Part shown: positions 1 through 10,446 of the stretch, one piece after another | Layout: the number at the start of each line of letters is the position of its first letter | Position numbering within the stretch: position 1 is the first letter of the stretch | NCBI GenBank assembly: GCA_034440635.1 | Contig: JAOTON010001570.1 | Span: 496,001 to 560,000 of the forward strand | DNA length: 64,000 nucleotides | Source: Lepas anatifera | Lineage: Eukaryota; Arthropoda; Thecostraca; Lepadidae | Direction of reading: 5' to 3' | Position numbers and translations under genes: made by a program | The notes under the pieces: model-generated | What the model saw: only the letters and a program-made list of their open reading frames with translations | What the model was told of the DNA's origin: nothing | The model's database searches: none

Positions 1-284
1 GTTTAATTTTCATTGTTCCGCCTCTGATGATTTTTTTGCATCGCGCAATTTATCTCGATGTCAAAGATGTCACGCACTATCTGACGTTTGCTAATCTACG
101 CAAGGGAAAGCTGGTAAAATGTATGCATGTATTTCACTATATTTTTCCACATACCACATATTCTCATGTACCTACGCTGAAACTGTAATTGAATTATTTA
201 CAAAACTTAAGCAAACCAGTCCAATGGCCAATGTAGCCAATTGACCTTTTTACGAAGCAATGTGTTTGGCGGTCTCCCGCACCC
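1..284. other. Left flank, no feature recognised
   Basis: Unique-looking, AT-leaning sequence before the Transib element. I see no ORF, repeat or RNA feature in it. Confidence 0.5.
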
Positions 285-289
285 TAGTG

Positions 290-321
290 CACAGTGTTAT
301 AAGGGGCCGCGAAAACGGACA
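290..321 (+). repeat. Left terminal inverted repeat of the Transib element
   Basis: This 32-bp terminus starts with CACAGTG and pairs with 3223-3254 at 30 of 32 positions (mismatches at terminal positions 15 and 21). An A-rich tract, GAAAAC, lies about 14 bp inside the heptamer. The TAGTG target duplication sits directly outside. Confidence 0.88.
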
Positions 322-419
322 TAATTGAATATCTCGGGAACTAAGAGACGGAGCCTCATGAAACAAAAACTGATGTGTACTTCAACACTCACCACACCTT
401 TTGACACCAAATTTGACAC

Positions 420-855
420 TTAACCCGCGCCCCGGTGGGCCTCCGACCCAACTTCGCCCTGGTGGGAGGGTGTTTGAAAATCCCCTCTTCGAACTCGGCT
501 CCTGTGCGAGATAGCGAAAAAACGCGAAGGCTGGTGGAGAGCTCATACAAATTCATAATGAAACTATATCGGTCACTTTTTGGTTCAGGTCAATATTGAG
601 GTCATGATAGGTCAAAGAAGGTGGCATGCTAGGGTAGTGTTTTTGGGCTCTAGCGTCTGACAGAGTTGAGCTAGAATAATTTTTTAGAAACTATGCCCCT
701 CCTCTCGTCACGGCGAATCGAATGATGTATAATATCACTATGCTAGATCATGACACAAAAATGACCTGACCTGAGGTCAGGTCAAGGTCACTTTCCAAAC
801 CAACATAAGCAATATGCATATCGATCGACTCGCAAAAGTAATCCAAACTTAATGG
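420..855 (+). mobile_element. piggyBac-like MITE fragment inside the Transib element
   Basis: It begins TTAACCCGCGCCCCGGTGGG and is clearly homologous to the first ~430 bp of the element at 12770-13736, sharing GCGAGATAGCGAAAAA-like and GCGTCTGACAGAGTTGAG segments and an AGGTCA-rich stretch near 770-795. The right terminus is missing, so this copy is truncated. It occupies the place of the transposase C-terminus. Confidence 0.65.
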
Positions 856-2342
856 CCGATGATGGCTGATTTTTCGTTTGCCTTCACGGATAAGCTAAGA
901 CGATAGCCAATGTGAGCTCAAAAAGTACAATCCACGCATGGAGTGTTGAGAGGCCAAACTGATAAGCCACTTTGTTTGCCACCTTCTGACGAACTTGTTC
1001 TAAGTCATTCATCTCAGTCGGCTTAGCTCCACAGATGTGACATCTTTGAGATGACGCTGTCCCTGTCAGTGCATTCGCAACTTTCCCATCTACCATTGTC
1101 AACTGCATACTGTAGGATACCAGAACAGTGGTCCCAGCGAGGTCGACTGCACAGGGCTGGAGCTTCTCTATCTGGGTTGAAAAGTTGTTCATTTCTTGTC
1201 GGGAGACTGCGGGGGTTTCCTTGACACATTGAACGTGCATTAGACGGCAATACCGAGTTGACGACGGCTTTTCGTTGATCCACACGCATTTATCGTTAAT
1301 CTCCAACAGTAGAGGGACTAAGGATGAGCAAAATATGCTCCTATATCTATAGCAGCACCATCCTGCGCCGCTTTCTTATATATACTTTGTCCAGTGGCGC
1401 CATCAAATCCCCATTTATGGTACAGTTTTCTAGATACAGCCTCACTGCGGATAGGCTGTTGTTCTGATGGATGTACCTGGCTGAGGCTGGCTGACGTCAG
1501 CTCTGACCTTTGTGGGGTCAACCTCAGCCTCTATCAGTCTCCATGTCGTATTGTCTAATATGACTTGCAGTGGCACATCGGCAGAGCTGTCGGTTACACT
1601 GATGTGTTCGCCAGGAAACATCTCTGCCGGGCGTTCACAACTTTATAATGGGGTGGGTACACCTCTTTCGCACTTACTTTATTTGTCATATTCCTCACGA
1701 TGTTATAACTTTTTGTTGACATGTCTGCCGATACGGTAACAGCCAGGGCTTCATCTGGGGTTAGAGCACAAGCCTTCTGTACCCTGGCACTATCACGCAT
1801 TCCACGGCGAAGCTTGGAGGGCCGAATTGGAGTAGTGACGCTTTCCTTAAGACAGCTGATAACTCTGAATCCTCGTCTGTTTTGGCACTTCGGGCGGCAG
1901 CCATGACGAGCTCGTGGGTGCCATGCTGTTCAGCAGTACTGGTGACGCGACATCTCTTGCTCCGCTCTCCGACTGCGTCGTACGGAGAAGGAGGCCGGCC
2001 TGGATGGCGTTTTCCGGTAGAAACTGTAGCCTGTTTATCTGCAAGTGTGATGGGCTCACATATGTCCTCCGCTAACCAGTCGGTTTCTTTGCTTTCGCAC
2101 GCCACGATTGATCTGGAACACTGTTCCAATTTTCTCTTGAAAACGACATGGAAGGACACCAGCTTCTTCCGGATTTCATCCTCTGAATTGCGTGAAATGC
2201 TCGCTCTTTGAAGACCTAAGAAACAAACAGTATCATTAAAAGCAGCTTCGACAAAATCTCTTCTGTTCTTCCGAAAAAGAGCGTTTTCCTTCAGCCGTTT
2301 AAACAGCTCAGCGTTGCTCACCCGGAACTCCATTATCCCCAC
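855..2342 (-). pseudogene. RAG1/Transib-like transposase remnant
   Basis: Four minus-strand ORF pieces follow each other in the order expected of a Transib/RAG1 core: 1761-2342, 1594-1800, 1318-1521 and 884-1306. Frameshifts or stops separate them. The N-terminal piece has the basic GRPPSPY...RSKRCR stretch; the next reads LTPDEALAV...SYNIVRN. The third carries KWGFDGATGQS, whose Asp (codon 1402-1404) aligns with RAG1 D600. The fourth carries a KPSSTRYC segment, then LTMVDGKV, whose Asp (1088-1090) aligns with D708, then CHIC (1031-1042), aligning with the RAG1 zinc cysteines C727/C730, then STLHAWI. The D1-D2 spacing of about 105 codons resembles that in RAG1. The final catalytic Glu (RAG1 E962) region is absent; a piggyBac-like fragment lies where it should be. 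Just past the STLHAWI segment another frame reads on as GYRL, so a frameshift lies there too. The RAG1 alignment is from memory of the family and needs a profile search. Confidence 0.75.
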
Positions 2343-3222
2343 ACGTTACCACGACACTGTTCTTAGCACGAATGAGGCTAAACATGAAGTATTTCTCTGC
2401 ACCAGGGAAGTATTCACAGAGCAGAGGTGTCGCAATACTCTTTGACCTGTTACAAGACTTGCCGTACACACGGATGGAAGTATATCTCTGACCAGCACTT
2501 ACCCTAACGAAGCCTAGCAATGGATACCGATTTCCGGGGCAGTAACTTTTTGAACTGTTGTGGAAATCAACGAAACTTTCCCTCTTTCGGTGAAATACCG
2601 CCAGTGCCAGATAAAACCCCAGCCCTAAGGCATCAAATTCACCCGTCGAAGGGCACGAGCGCCGGTGTAAGCTGAGTCGGCGCGCGACGCGTATCGGAGC
2701 ACCACTGTCTCCAATGCCGTCTCAGCCGTATATATGCAAAACTATGCAAAAAAGTCATGATGGCTCCTGTCCAGAATTTATTGGGCTTTCTTCTAATACG
2801 TAAATTGAATTGTTCACTTTTGTTCACAAAAGTGTGAGACTAGTTGAACAAAATACTCCAAGTTGAAAACGGAAAAAATACATAGCGTTATTTCCGGGGT
2901 CAATGATCCTTCGGCAAATGGTGCATAGCTTAATAATATAGCTGATCCTACAAAACAGACATCAAACTATCATTTGATACCACACAATAAAAAATCCGCC
3001 GATAAGCCTACGCGCAGCAGGATTAAGAAAAAGGCAGCGTGAAAACGACGTCATTCATCCGCGGGACGAACATGAAGAAGTGGCAGCTTTGAAGCAATAT
3101 AGCGGCAGAATGAGATAGATAAGCCACAAACAAATGAATATCAAAAACGCATGCACCAGACAATTTTGTACGGACCAGTTGAGGTTATTTACTGAAATAC
3201 GGAAGTCGGTTTCGGGGTATTC

Positions 3223-3254
3223 TGTCCGTTTTCTCGGCCGCTTATAACACTGTG
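3223..3254 (-). repeat. Right terminal inverted repeat of the Transib element
   Basis: Read on the minus strand it starts CACAGTG and matches the left terminus over 32 bp with two mismatches. The TAGTG duplication follows at 3255-3259. Confidence 0.88.
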
Positions 3255-3259
3255 TAGTG

Positions 3260-4413
3260 GTCGGCGCGGGGTCGGCCACCCATGGAGTGGAGCCGGGGCC
3301 GGGACCCAAGCCGCTAACGGGACCGGCCCGCCGGCACGCCACCCGCAGGTATCTATCGTGCGGGGGTGCTGAGGGGATCATCTCCTCCCCCTCTCCCCGG
3401 CGCTGCGTGGTCCCGCATTCCTCCCGCCTACGGCGCGATGGAGCTGGCCACGTGGGCCGGCGACCTGGAGACATGAATGAGGAGACACGTCGCGAAAAGT
3501 AAGGTCTGTATGGGAGGTTGATAGGTCCGCCACGTACTCATATCCGCGATGCATTCGTGCGTGGTGAAGCTCGCATGTTTTCAAGCTAGTTCTCGCGTAA
3601 ATCTAAAGCGGTGGGTTCACTAAGGTTATTCAGAATGGGGTAACATGAATAGACGTGGGCTGAACTTCTGCGCCGGAGGCCACGCTCTGACACCCGTCCG
3701 AGCAAGTGGAATAGGCTTCTTAAATGGACAGGACTTCCGAAAAGAGATTTTACTTTAATTTCGGAATCCCAGTGGTGGGACCTGACACAAGTTCCGACCT
3801 GGACTCTGCCGGTATCAACTGGGTATGCGCTGGGGACGCCAGAGATAGGATAATGAAGGGATGTTAGTCGAATTTTTATCGACCTTTCTCAGCTAGATAC
3901 TTCCTAGAAATATTGTGGAGCTTAAATGTGAGTGTGAATGTTCGTATGCCTCAGTTTAACATTTTAACTGACGCGAACTTTGAAATTAAGTCGCTAGAGC
4001 AATGATACAAATCAGCCAGTGAAGAAACACATTCAAGTAGCGATTTAGAAATCGCTTATACGGCGATTGGAGGAATCTTGAAACCTTTTAGTCATAAGAT
4101 ACCTCGATATCTAGTAGTCATAGGTAAGAGATTCTTTTAGAAGAATCTCGTACCTCAGGTCTTACCTTAGAGATTCTCTTAGAGGAATCTCATACCTCTT
4201 AGCAACTGTCATCATTCAGACGTCCTTTCAATCTAACAATCTGTACTCGCTTCAGTATCGAATTTACATCGAGATCAGAGCCGAGGCTGAGGCGGACGCT
4301 GCCGGGGCCGATCCAATTTGTCGGCACCGGAACCACAGTTTCTTACAAAAGTATAATTGTCTCTCAATTTCTGTATTTAGGCTGTCTGTAAATGGGGATG
4401 GATGTGTTAATGG
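3260..4413. other. Gene-free stretch with palindrome cluster
   Basis: No ORF here is supported as a gene. A GC-rich part (3260-3480) is followed by AT-richer sequence with several short perfect or near-perfect palindromes between 4039 and 4197, annotated separately. Confidence 0.5.
4039..4197. repeat. Cluster of short palindromes
   Basis: Three foldable units lie within 160 bp. 4039-4056 is a perfect 8-bp stem (AGCGATTT / AAATCGCT). 4122-4155 is a near-perfect 34-bp palindrome around GATTCTTTTAGAAGAATC. 4169-4190 repeats the motif as GAGATTC...GAATCTC. The second and third share the sequence family GAGATTCTYTTAGA, so they look like diverged copies. Confidence 0.65.
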
Positions 4414-4606
4414 CAGGGGCGCCGCCACGGAATTTTCGAAGGGGGGACGGACCCGGGCTGGTGCTGACCGGGGGAGTCGAATTTTGAGCATATTCGGTAA
4501 CTGACAGCATTAATGACCATTGACCCACAAATTTTGGGAGGGGACGTTCCCCCTGGTTGGCCATCAGGGGGATGCGTCCCCCGTCCCCCCGCTTTCGGCG
4601 CCCATG
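4414..4606. mobile_element. hAT-like MITE (CAGGGGCGCC family)
   Basis: The ends are CAGGGGCGCCG and, complemented, CATGGGCGCCG. Flanks GTTAATGG (4406-4413) and GTTGATGG (4607-4614) are an 8-bp target duplication with one mismatch, as expected for hAT elements. It is homologous to 34017-34293. No coding capacity. Confidence 0.75.
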
Positions 4607-4614
4607 GTTGATGG

Positions 4615-5333
4615 GAATGATTTGAATGCATACAAGTAAAATAATATAGATGATTTGTCAGCTTAGTTCTAGCTATTGAAATTCGCAGGCTCTTAATGTT
4701 GTTGTTAAGAATAAGCTCTGATGTTTTACAATATTGTCATCAGCCATCAAGATGCAGCCTGTTATTAATAATCTTTCGTAAATAATACGTTATTTGGCCC
4801 ATCTCGATATAAGTGTTGGTTTTGGTGTGAACTAAGAAGCAACGGAAATAGCTCCCGAGATTCTCCCACCATATACCGGATGTCGTCGGTATTTCTCTTT
4901 TCGAGCCAGTTTGAGAAAGATGGCGAAAGGTGGAGATGCCTAGAAGTAGCACTGAGACCTGAATACATTATTTTTCCTGTTGGGAGGCAGTGGCTTGGAA
5001 TGTCAGGCCAGGTAAATACCTTGCCATCATAAAATGTATGACTGTAACACGCAGCTTGTTTTATAGCTGTATCATTTTTAGCGTCTATAGTCTCATTTAA
5101 ATGATGCTGACTGATGAGATATGAGGGTCGGCCCAAAAGTGACGCCATGACTTCGGGGCTCCGCCCCAAAAGTGACACCATGACGTGGTGAGGGGATGGG
5201 GGTCGGAAACTCCTAAAAAGTAATTTCATTTTTTGAGCATCCCCTACAAGATAAACCAGTTGAAATTCAGCAGGTAATTAAGTAAAGTACTTCTCCATTA
5301 CATGGCTGAAAAATACAACCTGCACTGCACAGA
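4615..5333. other. Gene-free stretch
   Basis: The longest ORF (154 codons, minus strand, 4765-5229) has no recognisable domain and no codon-usage support. I see no repeat structure here. Confidence 0.4.
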
Positions 5334-5860
5334 CAGTGGTGGATCCAAGGGGACGGGAAGGCATTTGGTCCCCGCCCCCCCCAAGCGAAAAGCTTGGGGC
5401 AAACCCATGTTACCCCCAAAGCAGTCGACCTTTTGCCTCGGTTCCTATTCAGTTTATAAGCGAGTTTTTCGTGTTTCAACTGAACCAGTCAACTTCAAAC
5501 AGACCTAGTCAACTTCAGTATAAACATTTGACCTTGGTCCTCTTGATACTTAAAATCGTTTTTCAATAAATGATCCTTCGATAGTAAAAGTAAGCATCTT
5601 GTAGCCACATCTTTCGCCCTCTGACGTTTTTTCTTTTGCTTTTCGACTTGGGCTTGCCCCCAACCCCACCGGCGAGTTAATTGTGGCCAAATCTGCCTCC
5701 GCGTGACGTTTTTGTTTAGCTTTGCTTGTCGACCTAGTTTTGTCTTTCAGAACCTACGGGCTAGTTAAACTATGGCCAAATCTGTCTCCGCGTGACGATT
5801 TTTCTTGCTTTTCGAATTTAGTTGCGCTTAGTTTTAGTTCGCTTTTAACCCAAAGTATGC
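5334..5860. mobile_element. Degenerate hAT-like MITE (CAGTGGCGGATCC family)
   Basis: It opens CAGTGGTGGATCCAAGG and then follows the internal order of the intact copy at 33147-33800: AAGCGAAAAGCTTGGGGCAAA, a CAGTTTATAAGCGAG stretch, then GACGTTTTTTC and GCTTTTCGACTTGGGCTTGCCCC. The GTGGCCAAATCTG block occurs twice, pointing to internal duplication. The right end is not identifiable, so the end coordinate is approximate. Confidence 0.55.
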
Positions 5861-5977
5861 CACCTTGCCTACCCGAGAATCTCGGGTGGGGGACATGGCC
5901 CCCTGCCCGCCCCCTTTGGTTGCGCTGCCGGGACAGACGCACTAACAGTTACCCTCCTAATACAAACATACAAACTC

Positions 5978-6250
5978 GTGTATGAAGAATTGAGCATAAG
6001 AAATAAAGTACCAATAAATGCAAATACGAAGAAATGCGGATGCGAAGAAACGTGGATACCGAGGATTTACGGTACGAAGGTTTGCGTATACGATGTTTGC
6101 GGAAATGAAGAAATACTAAACGAATATTTTCAGATACGAAGAAATGCGATACAAAGTTATGATGCGAAGAAACGTGGGTACGAAGATATGCTTACGAATA
6201 TTTGCGTACGAAGAAATGCGTGACGAAGAAATACATTAGGAAGAAATGCC
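5978..6250. repeat. Degenerate short tandem repeat (TACGAAGAAATGCG-like)
   Basis: The motif TACGAAGAAATGCG and variants such as GATGCGAAGAAACG recur roughly every 12-16 bp across about 270 bp. An 81-codon plus-strand ORF (5978-6223) exists only because of the repeat and is not proposed as a gene. Confidence 0.65.
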
Positions 6251-6909
6251 TGGACGCGCTCGTGATGACTAGAGCAATATAATCACGATTTTTCCAAGCA
6301 TAGTTCTAATATTTAGTGTAATATTTATTTACGTGCTGGTGCAAACTAAGCAGAAAATAGCTTGGAGCTGGGTTCTGAACAGGCCCACGTGCACTTGACC
6401 TTCGCGCGCATGTCCTCGTCTCTGTAATTGAGGGACCTCCAACTCTGGAGGCAACCACGAACTGCTAGCCCGGAGCCAAAGGAGCGCACGCGCAGGTGCT
6501 GAATATTCGCGTTAGAAGCAAAGCCACGTGAGAAGCGGCGTTTGTAACCACACTGGGGTATCGTGGAAGATGGGAGGAGAGCCCAAGGCCCTCTGCGTAC
6601 AACCGACCTTCAGCTCTCCCCAGACAATCTAACGTGCCGTGACCTTGTCCGGCGCTGGACCCGCCATACCCGTTAAGAGTGGTGCTCCAGCAGCCACGCA
6701 AGGGAAGCCCTCACACGAGGACGTTTTTTGTGAACAAACTGGGAACTTTTTTAGCCCCAGCCCCTCCCAATGGTCCTCAGGCCCCGGAGCTTTTCTCCAC
6801 TGGGTACCAGTGCCCTTCTAGTCCGAAATATTCCTAATGGTCCGTTCTCTGTTCTGCGGGGGCTTTTGTATCCTCTGCTGAAGGACGTTAAGACTTTCTT
6901 ACTAAGTTT
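6251..6909. other. Gene-free stretch
   Basis: Mixed-composition sequence; short ORFs on both strands show no domain or repeat. Nothing further is seen. Confidence 0.4.
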
Positions 6910-6917
6910 ATTGTACA

Positions 6918-7094
6918 CAGGGGCGTATCCAAGGGGGGGCGACAGGGACAGCCGCCACCCCCCCTGAGGACCCCCCTGAGGACACTATTCTGTAACAATC
7001 AGGGCACTTTTTACCCATCAGGGCCCTTTTGGCACTGTCGCAGGGGCCCTTTTCGGGGCATCGCCCCCTGACCGAAATCCTGGCTACGCCCCTG
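6918..7094. mobile_element. hAT-like MITE (CAGGGGCGTAGCCAGG family), copy 1
   Basis: Ends are CAGGGGCGTATCCA and TGGCTACGCCCCTG. The flanks ATTGTACA (6910-6917) and ATTGTGCA (7095-7102) match at 7 of 8 positions. The interior has repeated AGGGCCCTTTT blocks shared with the copies at 22367 and 47516. Non-coding, 177 bp. Confidence 0.8.
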
Positions 7095-7102
7095 ATTGTG
7101 CA

Positions 7103-8418
7103 AAACAGGAAACAGAAGAACTCGTCAAATTAAACAAGACTTCCCTTTTGACTGTTGAAGTGTGCGCCTTTGAGCTGTCATAGTGACATTTCCCTCTTTG
7201 GTTCTTGGTACAATTTGCTAGAAAAGAATGCACTGCCCCACATGTCACGAACACTGCCCTACATATCAGGTCGAGTGCCAAGCCTTTTCATCCACCGTGC
7301 ACTTCGAAGGAGATGACTCAGCGCAATGCGCGCGACCCTTCTTCAGTGTCCTCCGTGGCACAGTTTGTCAGAGGTCGCCGATGCCGTGCAATGCTGATGG
7401 CTTTAGTTGGAATGATGTGCAGAGGAGTGGGCTGTGCCGAGGTGTGCACAATCTCTTGGCGCGTGCTTCATATTACGAGCTGCGGTTGTAAGCCAAAACG
7501 AATTGCCTCCATCAGGTTCTGCCACATATGTGAATTTACAATTCGTACTTTTATATCTTCCCTGGATCAAAGCGTGATAAGCTCTTCTTTTCTGTTTTTT
7601 TTTCTCACAGGAGATAGGGAAATGCTTCGGTCGGCAATTCATGTGATGGTGTCTCACACTTTTTAATGTCTTGTTCCATGAAACAAAGGGGATTCTAGCG
7701 TATACGTTAGTTGGTTGGTTGGATATTATGACTTTATTTAATGAGGAGAAGGCAGAGAGGATTTGGAAAACAATTCTTCAGGGTACCTAAACGAATTGGG
7801 ACGCCCTGAAAGCCGGATAACAAACTGGCTGTGGAAAATGACCACAGAGGTTCGATCTTTACAATCATCGCCGATAATCTGTCGAACACTATTTGTTGGG
7901 TGAGAACGAAATTGCGAGAACTGGATAATCGATCAACTGCTTCCGTGATGCTTAAACAAATCCGCTCGCTAGGTAACAGGGATGAATAAATATTTACATA
8001 GGCCTTTAAGCTTGATACTCCTCCTGAGCAGCAGAAGATATGGGCTGGTCCTTTTGAGAAAACAACCGGAAGCTCAGAAGTCTGCAATTTGCACTAAAAG
8101 GAATTGCAGTATCCTGACCCAGATACGTGTCGGACGCACTTTCTGTATCTTCATCCGCCCATGCACGTGAGATGATCTAAATGCCCCCTAATGTTTGTGT
8201 GGGCTGTTGTAGCGCCGGCTGATGCAATTTGTGCGTTTGCCAGGCCCATCACGTGAGACCGGCCGCTGCGTAGGTGCTCGTGCTTTCGCCGCTCCAATGT
8301 TTGGTATACCAGATGACCTTCAGTTGTCGGGTTCGCATATTTGACAGAATTCCTCATGTGGATCATCTAAGATGCGGAAGTTATGCAAGACGTTTTCTGT
8401 ATGACTTGTATTTTTCCA
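7103..8418. other. Gene-free stretch
   Basis: ORFs of 153 codons (plus, 7205-7666) and 117 codons (minus, 7734-8087) are present, but neither resembles a known family and neither has a convincing codon pattern. No repeat structure seen. Confidence 0.4.
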
Positions 8419-8422
8419 TTAA

Positions 8423-9450
8423 CCCTCGCCCCACCGGGGGGGCCATCGATAGCCCCCCTAAGGTTTTTCCGGGATAGCAGAAAAACGACGAGGCGCAGCA
8501 CCGCGGTTGAGGGCTCTACCTCTCACTGCATCATTTTCCCATCATCCCTGAAATTTTTTACCCCGGGTCACCCAAGGTCAGGTCACCAGACGAGGTCAAC
8601 CAAGGTCACCTCACTTCACCTTTAGAGCTCTGTAAGAGCTACATTTCAAAGTCGATCGATTTGAAACTTCCTACACTTCATGACCCCTCCAGGGTCTACA
8701 AGGTGTATATCCGGGATTTTTCGATTTCGTGCCCTGAGGTCAGGTCACGAGGCGACCTCTCCCATTGGAAAAGCATGAGGAAAAGATATTTCATGATATA
8801 AAAGCCACAAAAATGATTGCAAATACTCAGACTGCTCAGAACAACGTTTTTTGGACACCCTTTCACGGATCCCAGGGGTCATATTTGCCCTTTGACTTTT
8901 CTAAGGTCATCCAAGGTCACCGGAGGTCAAAAACAGTATTTTGACAATAACTTTTGATCTAATTGAGCTAGAGCGGTGAAACAAACACCATCGTGTTTGT
9001 CTCGTCACTGGCTTTCATTTGATATACGGCAAGGTCACTTTTTGACCTTTCGTGACCTCAGGTCATATTAGGTCACGAGGTGACCTCTGGCGGTCAAACC
9101 ACTGGCGGGAGGTCTTTACGTTCCACATAGCGGAAAAAGTACTGGCAATTTGCTATCAAATTTACTTTACCAGGCCTCAATAGCTCTAATGACATAAGAG
9201 TTATGCCCAGTTTGCTTAATCATTGCATATTTGAGTGAAAATAGCCGATCTTGACCTAATTTGACCTCTGGAGGTCAAACCATTGACCTGAGCACTAAAA
9301 CATGCGAAGTAATTTCTTACTGAATTCACGCGAGCTTTCTATTGCACTTTGCAGATTTGCGCTAACGCCCATATTTTCGGAGTTAGAGGGGGGGCCATCG
9401 ATGGCCCCCGGTGGGGCGAAGGTGGCGCCGGACCCCCGGTGGGGCGCGGG
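8423..9450. mobile_element. piggyBac-like non-autonomous element, copy B
   Basis: It is bounded by TTAA on both sides (8419-8422, 9451-9454). Its ends, CCCTCGCCCCACCGG and the complement of the right end CCCGCGCCCCACCGG, are near-identical inverted repeats. A palindrome around CCATCGATGG sits just inside each end, and the right end contains a second copy of the terminal repeat. The TTAA target and CCC-starting termini fit the piggyBac superfamily. The interior is non-coding and packed with AGGTCA half-sites in both orientations (for example around 8570-8610, 8900-8930 and 9045-9090). Confidence 0.8.
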
Positions 9451-9454
9451 TTAA

Positions 9455-10042
9455 GCTTGGTGAGTACAGGTTTGAAATGCTTTAGACTACTTTTCGCGTG
9501 CTTGTTTGTGTTACGTGTGAGAATGGGCGCTATGTTCACTCTGCACGCGATGCAGGGGTCAGTTTTGCTTTATCTGGCGGTGTTTGCGGTCGGCCTTCTG
9601 TTGTAAACGCCATTGGCTGACCATTACAACCGGGAATCACAAGCCACATTCAGATCAGGGCTGAACCCCCATGCCAGGCATACCTGCGCTCAAGAAACTC
9701 ATTTCTTGTCTTGTCGTGGAATACTGTGTCTTGGCATATTAACAGGTCTCAAAATCTGTTTACGGACTTTATTTTAGATGGACCTCCATAACGAAGGCTT
9801 ACGAGGCACAGCTTATTCACGAAATAATAATTTAGTGGAAAAGAAACAATATGAAGCCCAGGGTTGCAAATTGAGCCAAGTCCCGTGATATCTAGAAATT
9901 TCGCTTTGAAACTGTTGTTGCTTTTAAATACCGTCGTTTACGCGCCCCAACTTACTGACTTCCCATTCGGCGTAATTTTGTCTACTGTGGCCCATTTGCG
10001 GGACATATTTTTGTTTTCCTTACTTTGGCAACAATTAATAAA

Positions 10043-10045
<3 letters not shown>
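9455..10045. other. Gene-free stretch
   Basis: No gene, repeat or element end is recognised here. Confidence 0.4.

Positions 10046-10107
<62 letters not shown>
10046..10107. repeat. (TA)n microsatellite
   Basis: Uninterrupted alternating AT of about 62 bp. ORFs reading Tyr-Ile repeats across it are artefacts. Confidence 0.95.
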
Positions 10108-10109
<2 letters not shown>

Positions 10110-10244
10110 GGTGCGTGGGCCTCGAGCCCAACTAGTGTTCGAATCCAATAACTTGTTATGAAATATCCGAATCTCACACCAGTAAGCAAGAGATTAGAAA
10201 CGTAGAAAATAAGTTAGTTTGAAGAATGCCAGGTCAACAAGAAA

Positions 10245-10446
10245 GGGGCCGGGGTGGTCTAGTGGCTTCGTTGCCAGTCTGCGGATCGGATAGCATGGAT
10301 TAACGTGGGTTCAATCCCCACGGCGGGAAACCGCCTTCCGTGTCCGATCTGACCCGGTGGAGAGGATCCTTAAACACCCGCGCCAATACTCCCTGTAATT
10401 GGGCAAGTGTGCCTGTTGGGAGTGGCCCTAATGAAATAAATAAAAA
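10245..10446 (+). mobile_element. tRNA-derived SINE
   Basis: The head contains a good RNA polymerase III A box, TGGTCTAGTGG (10255-10265), and B box, GGTTCAATCCC (10308-10318), spaced as in a tRNA. About 120 bp of unrelated body follow, ending in an A-rich AAATAAATAAAAAG tail. The head does not close into a full cloverleaf and runs on into the body, so it is a SINE rather than a tRNA gene. Target duplications were not resolved. Confidence 0.75.

Larger units (their letters stand above)
290..3254 (-). mobile_element. Transib-type (RAG1-like) DNA transposon, decayed
   Basis: Both termini begin with the same 32-bp inverted repeat, opening CACAGTGTTATAAG and differing at only two positions (290-321 and the complement of 3223-3254). 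It is flanked on both sides by the 5-bp direct repeat TAGTG (285-289 and 3255-3259). A 5-bp target duplication and a CACWRTG-like terminus are hallmarks of Transib elements, the family that gave rise to RAG1. The first seven bases, CACAGTG, equal the heptamer of vertebrate recombination signal sequences. Inside, on the minus strand, lie frameshifted pieces of a RAG1/Transib-like transposase. The element is 2965 bp and is further disrupted near its left end by a piggyBac-like fragment. Non-coding sequence of about 900 bp separates the right terminus from the first recognisable coding piece. The element itself looks dead because the reading frame is broken and the catalytic C-terminus was not found. 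Confidence 0.88.

Noticed and set aside
849..852. TTAA as the right border of the piggyBac-like fragment at 420
   Set aside because: No terminal repeat precedes it, and similarity to copy C continues across it, so the match is probably chance.
9864..10189. ORFs with Tyr-Ile repeats on both strands
   Set aside because: They are translations of the (TA)n microsatellite.
10255..10318. tRNA gene
   Set aside because: A and B boxes are good, but no complete cloverleaf forms and the sequence runs into a SINE body with an A-rich tail.
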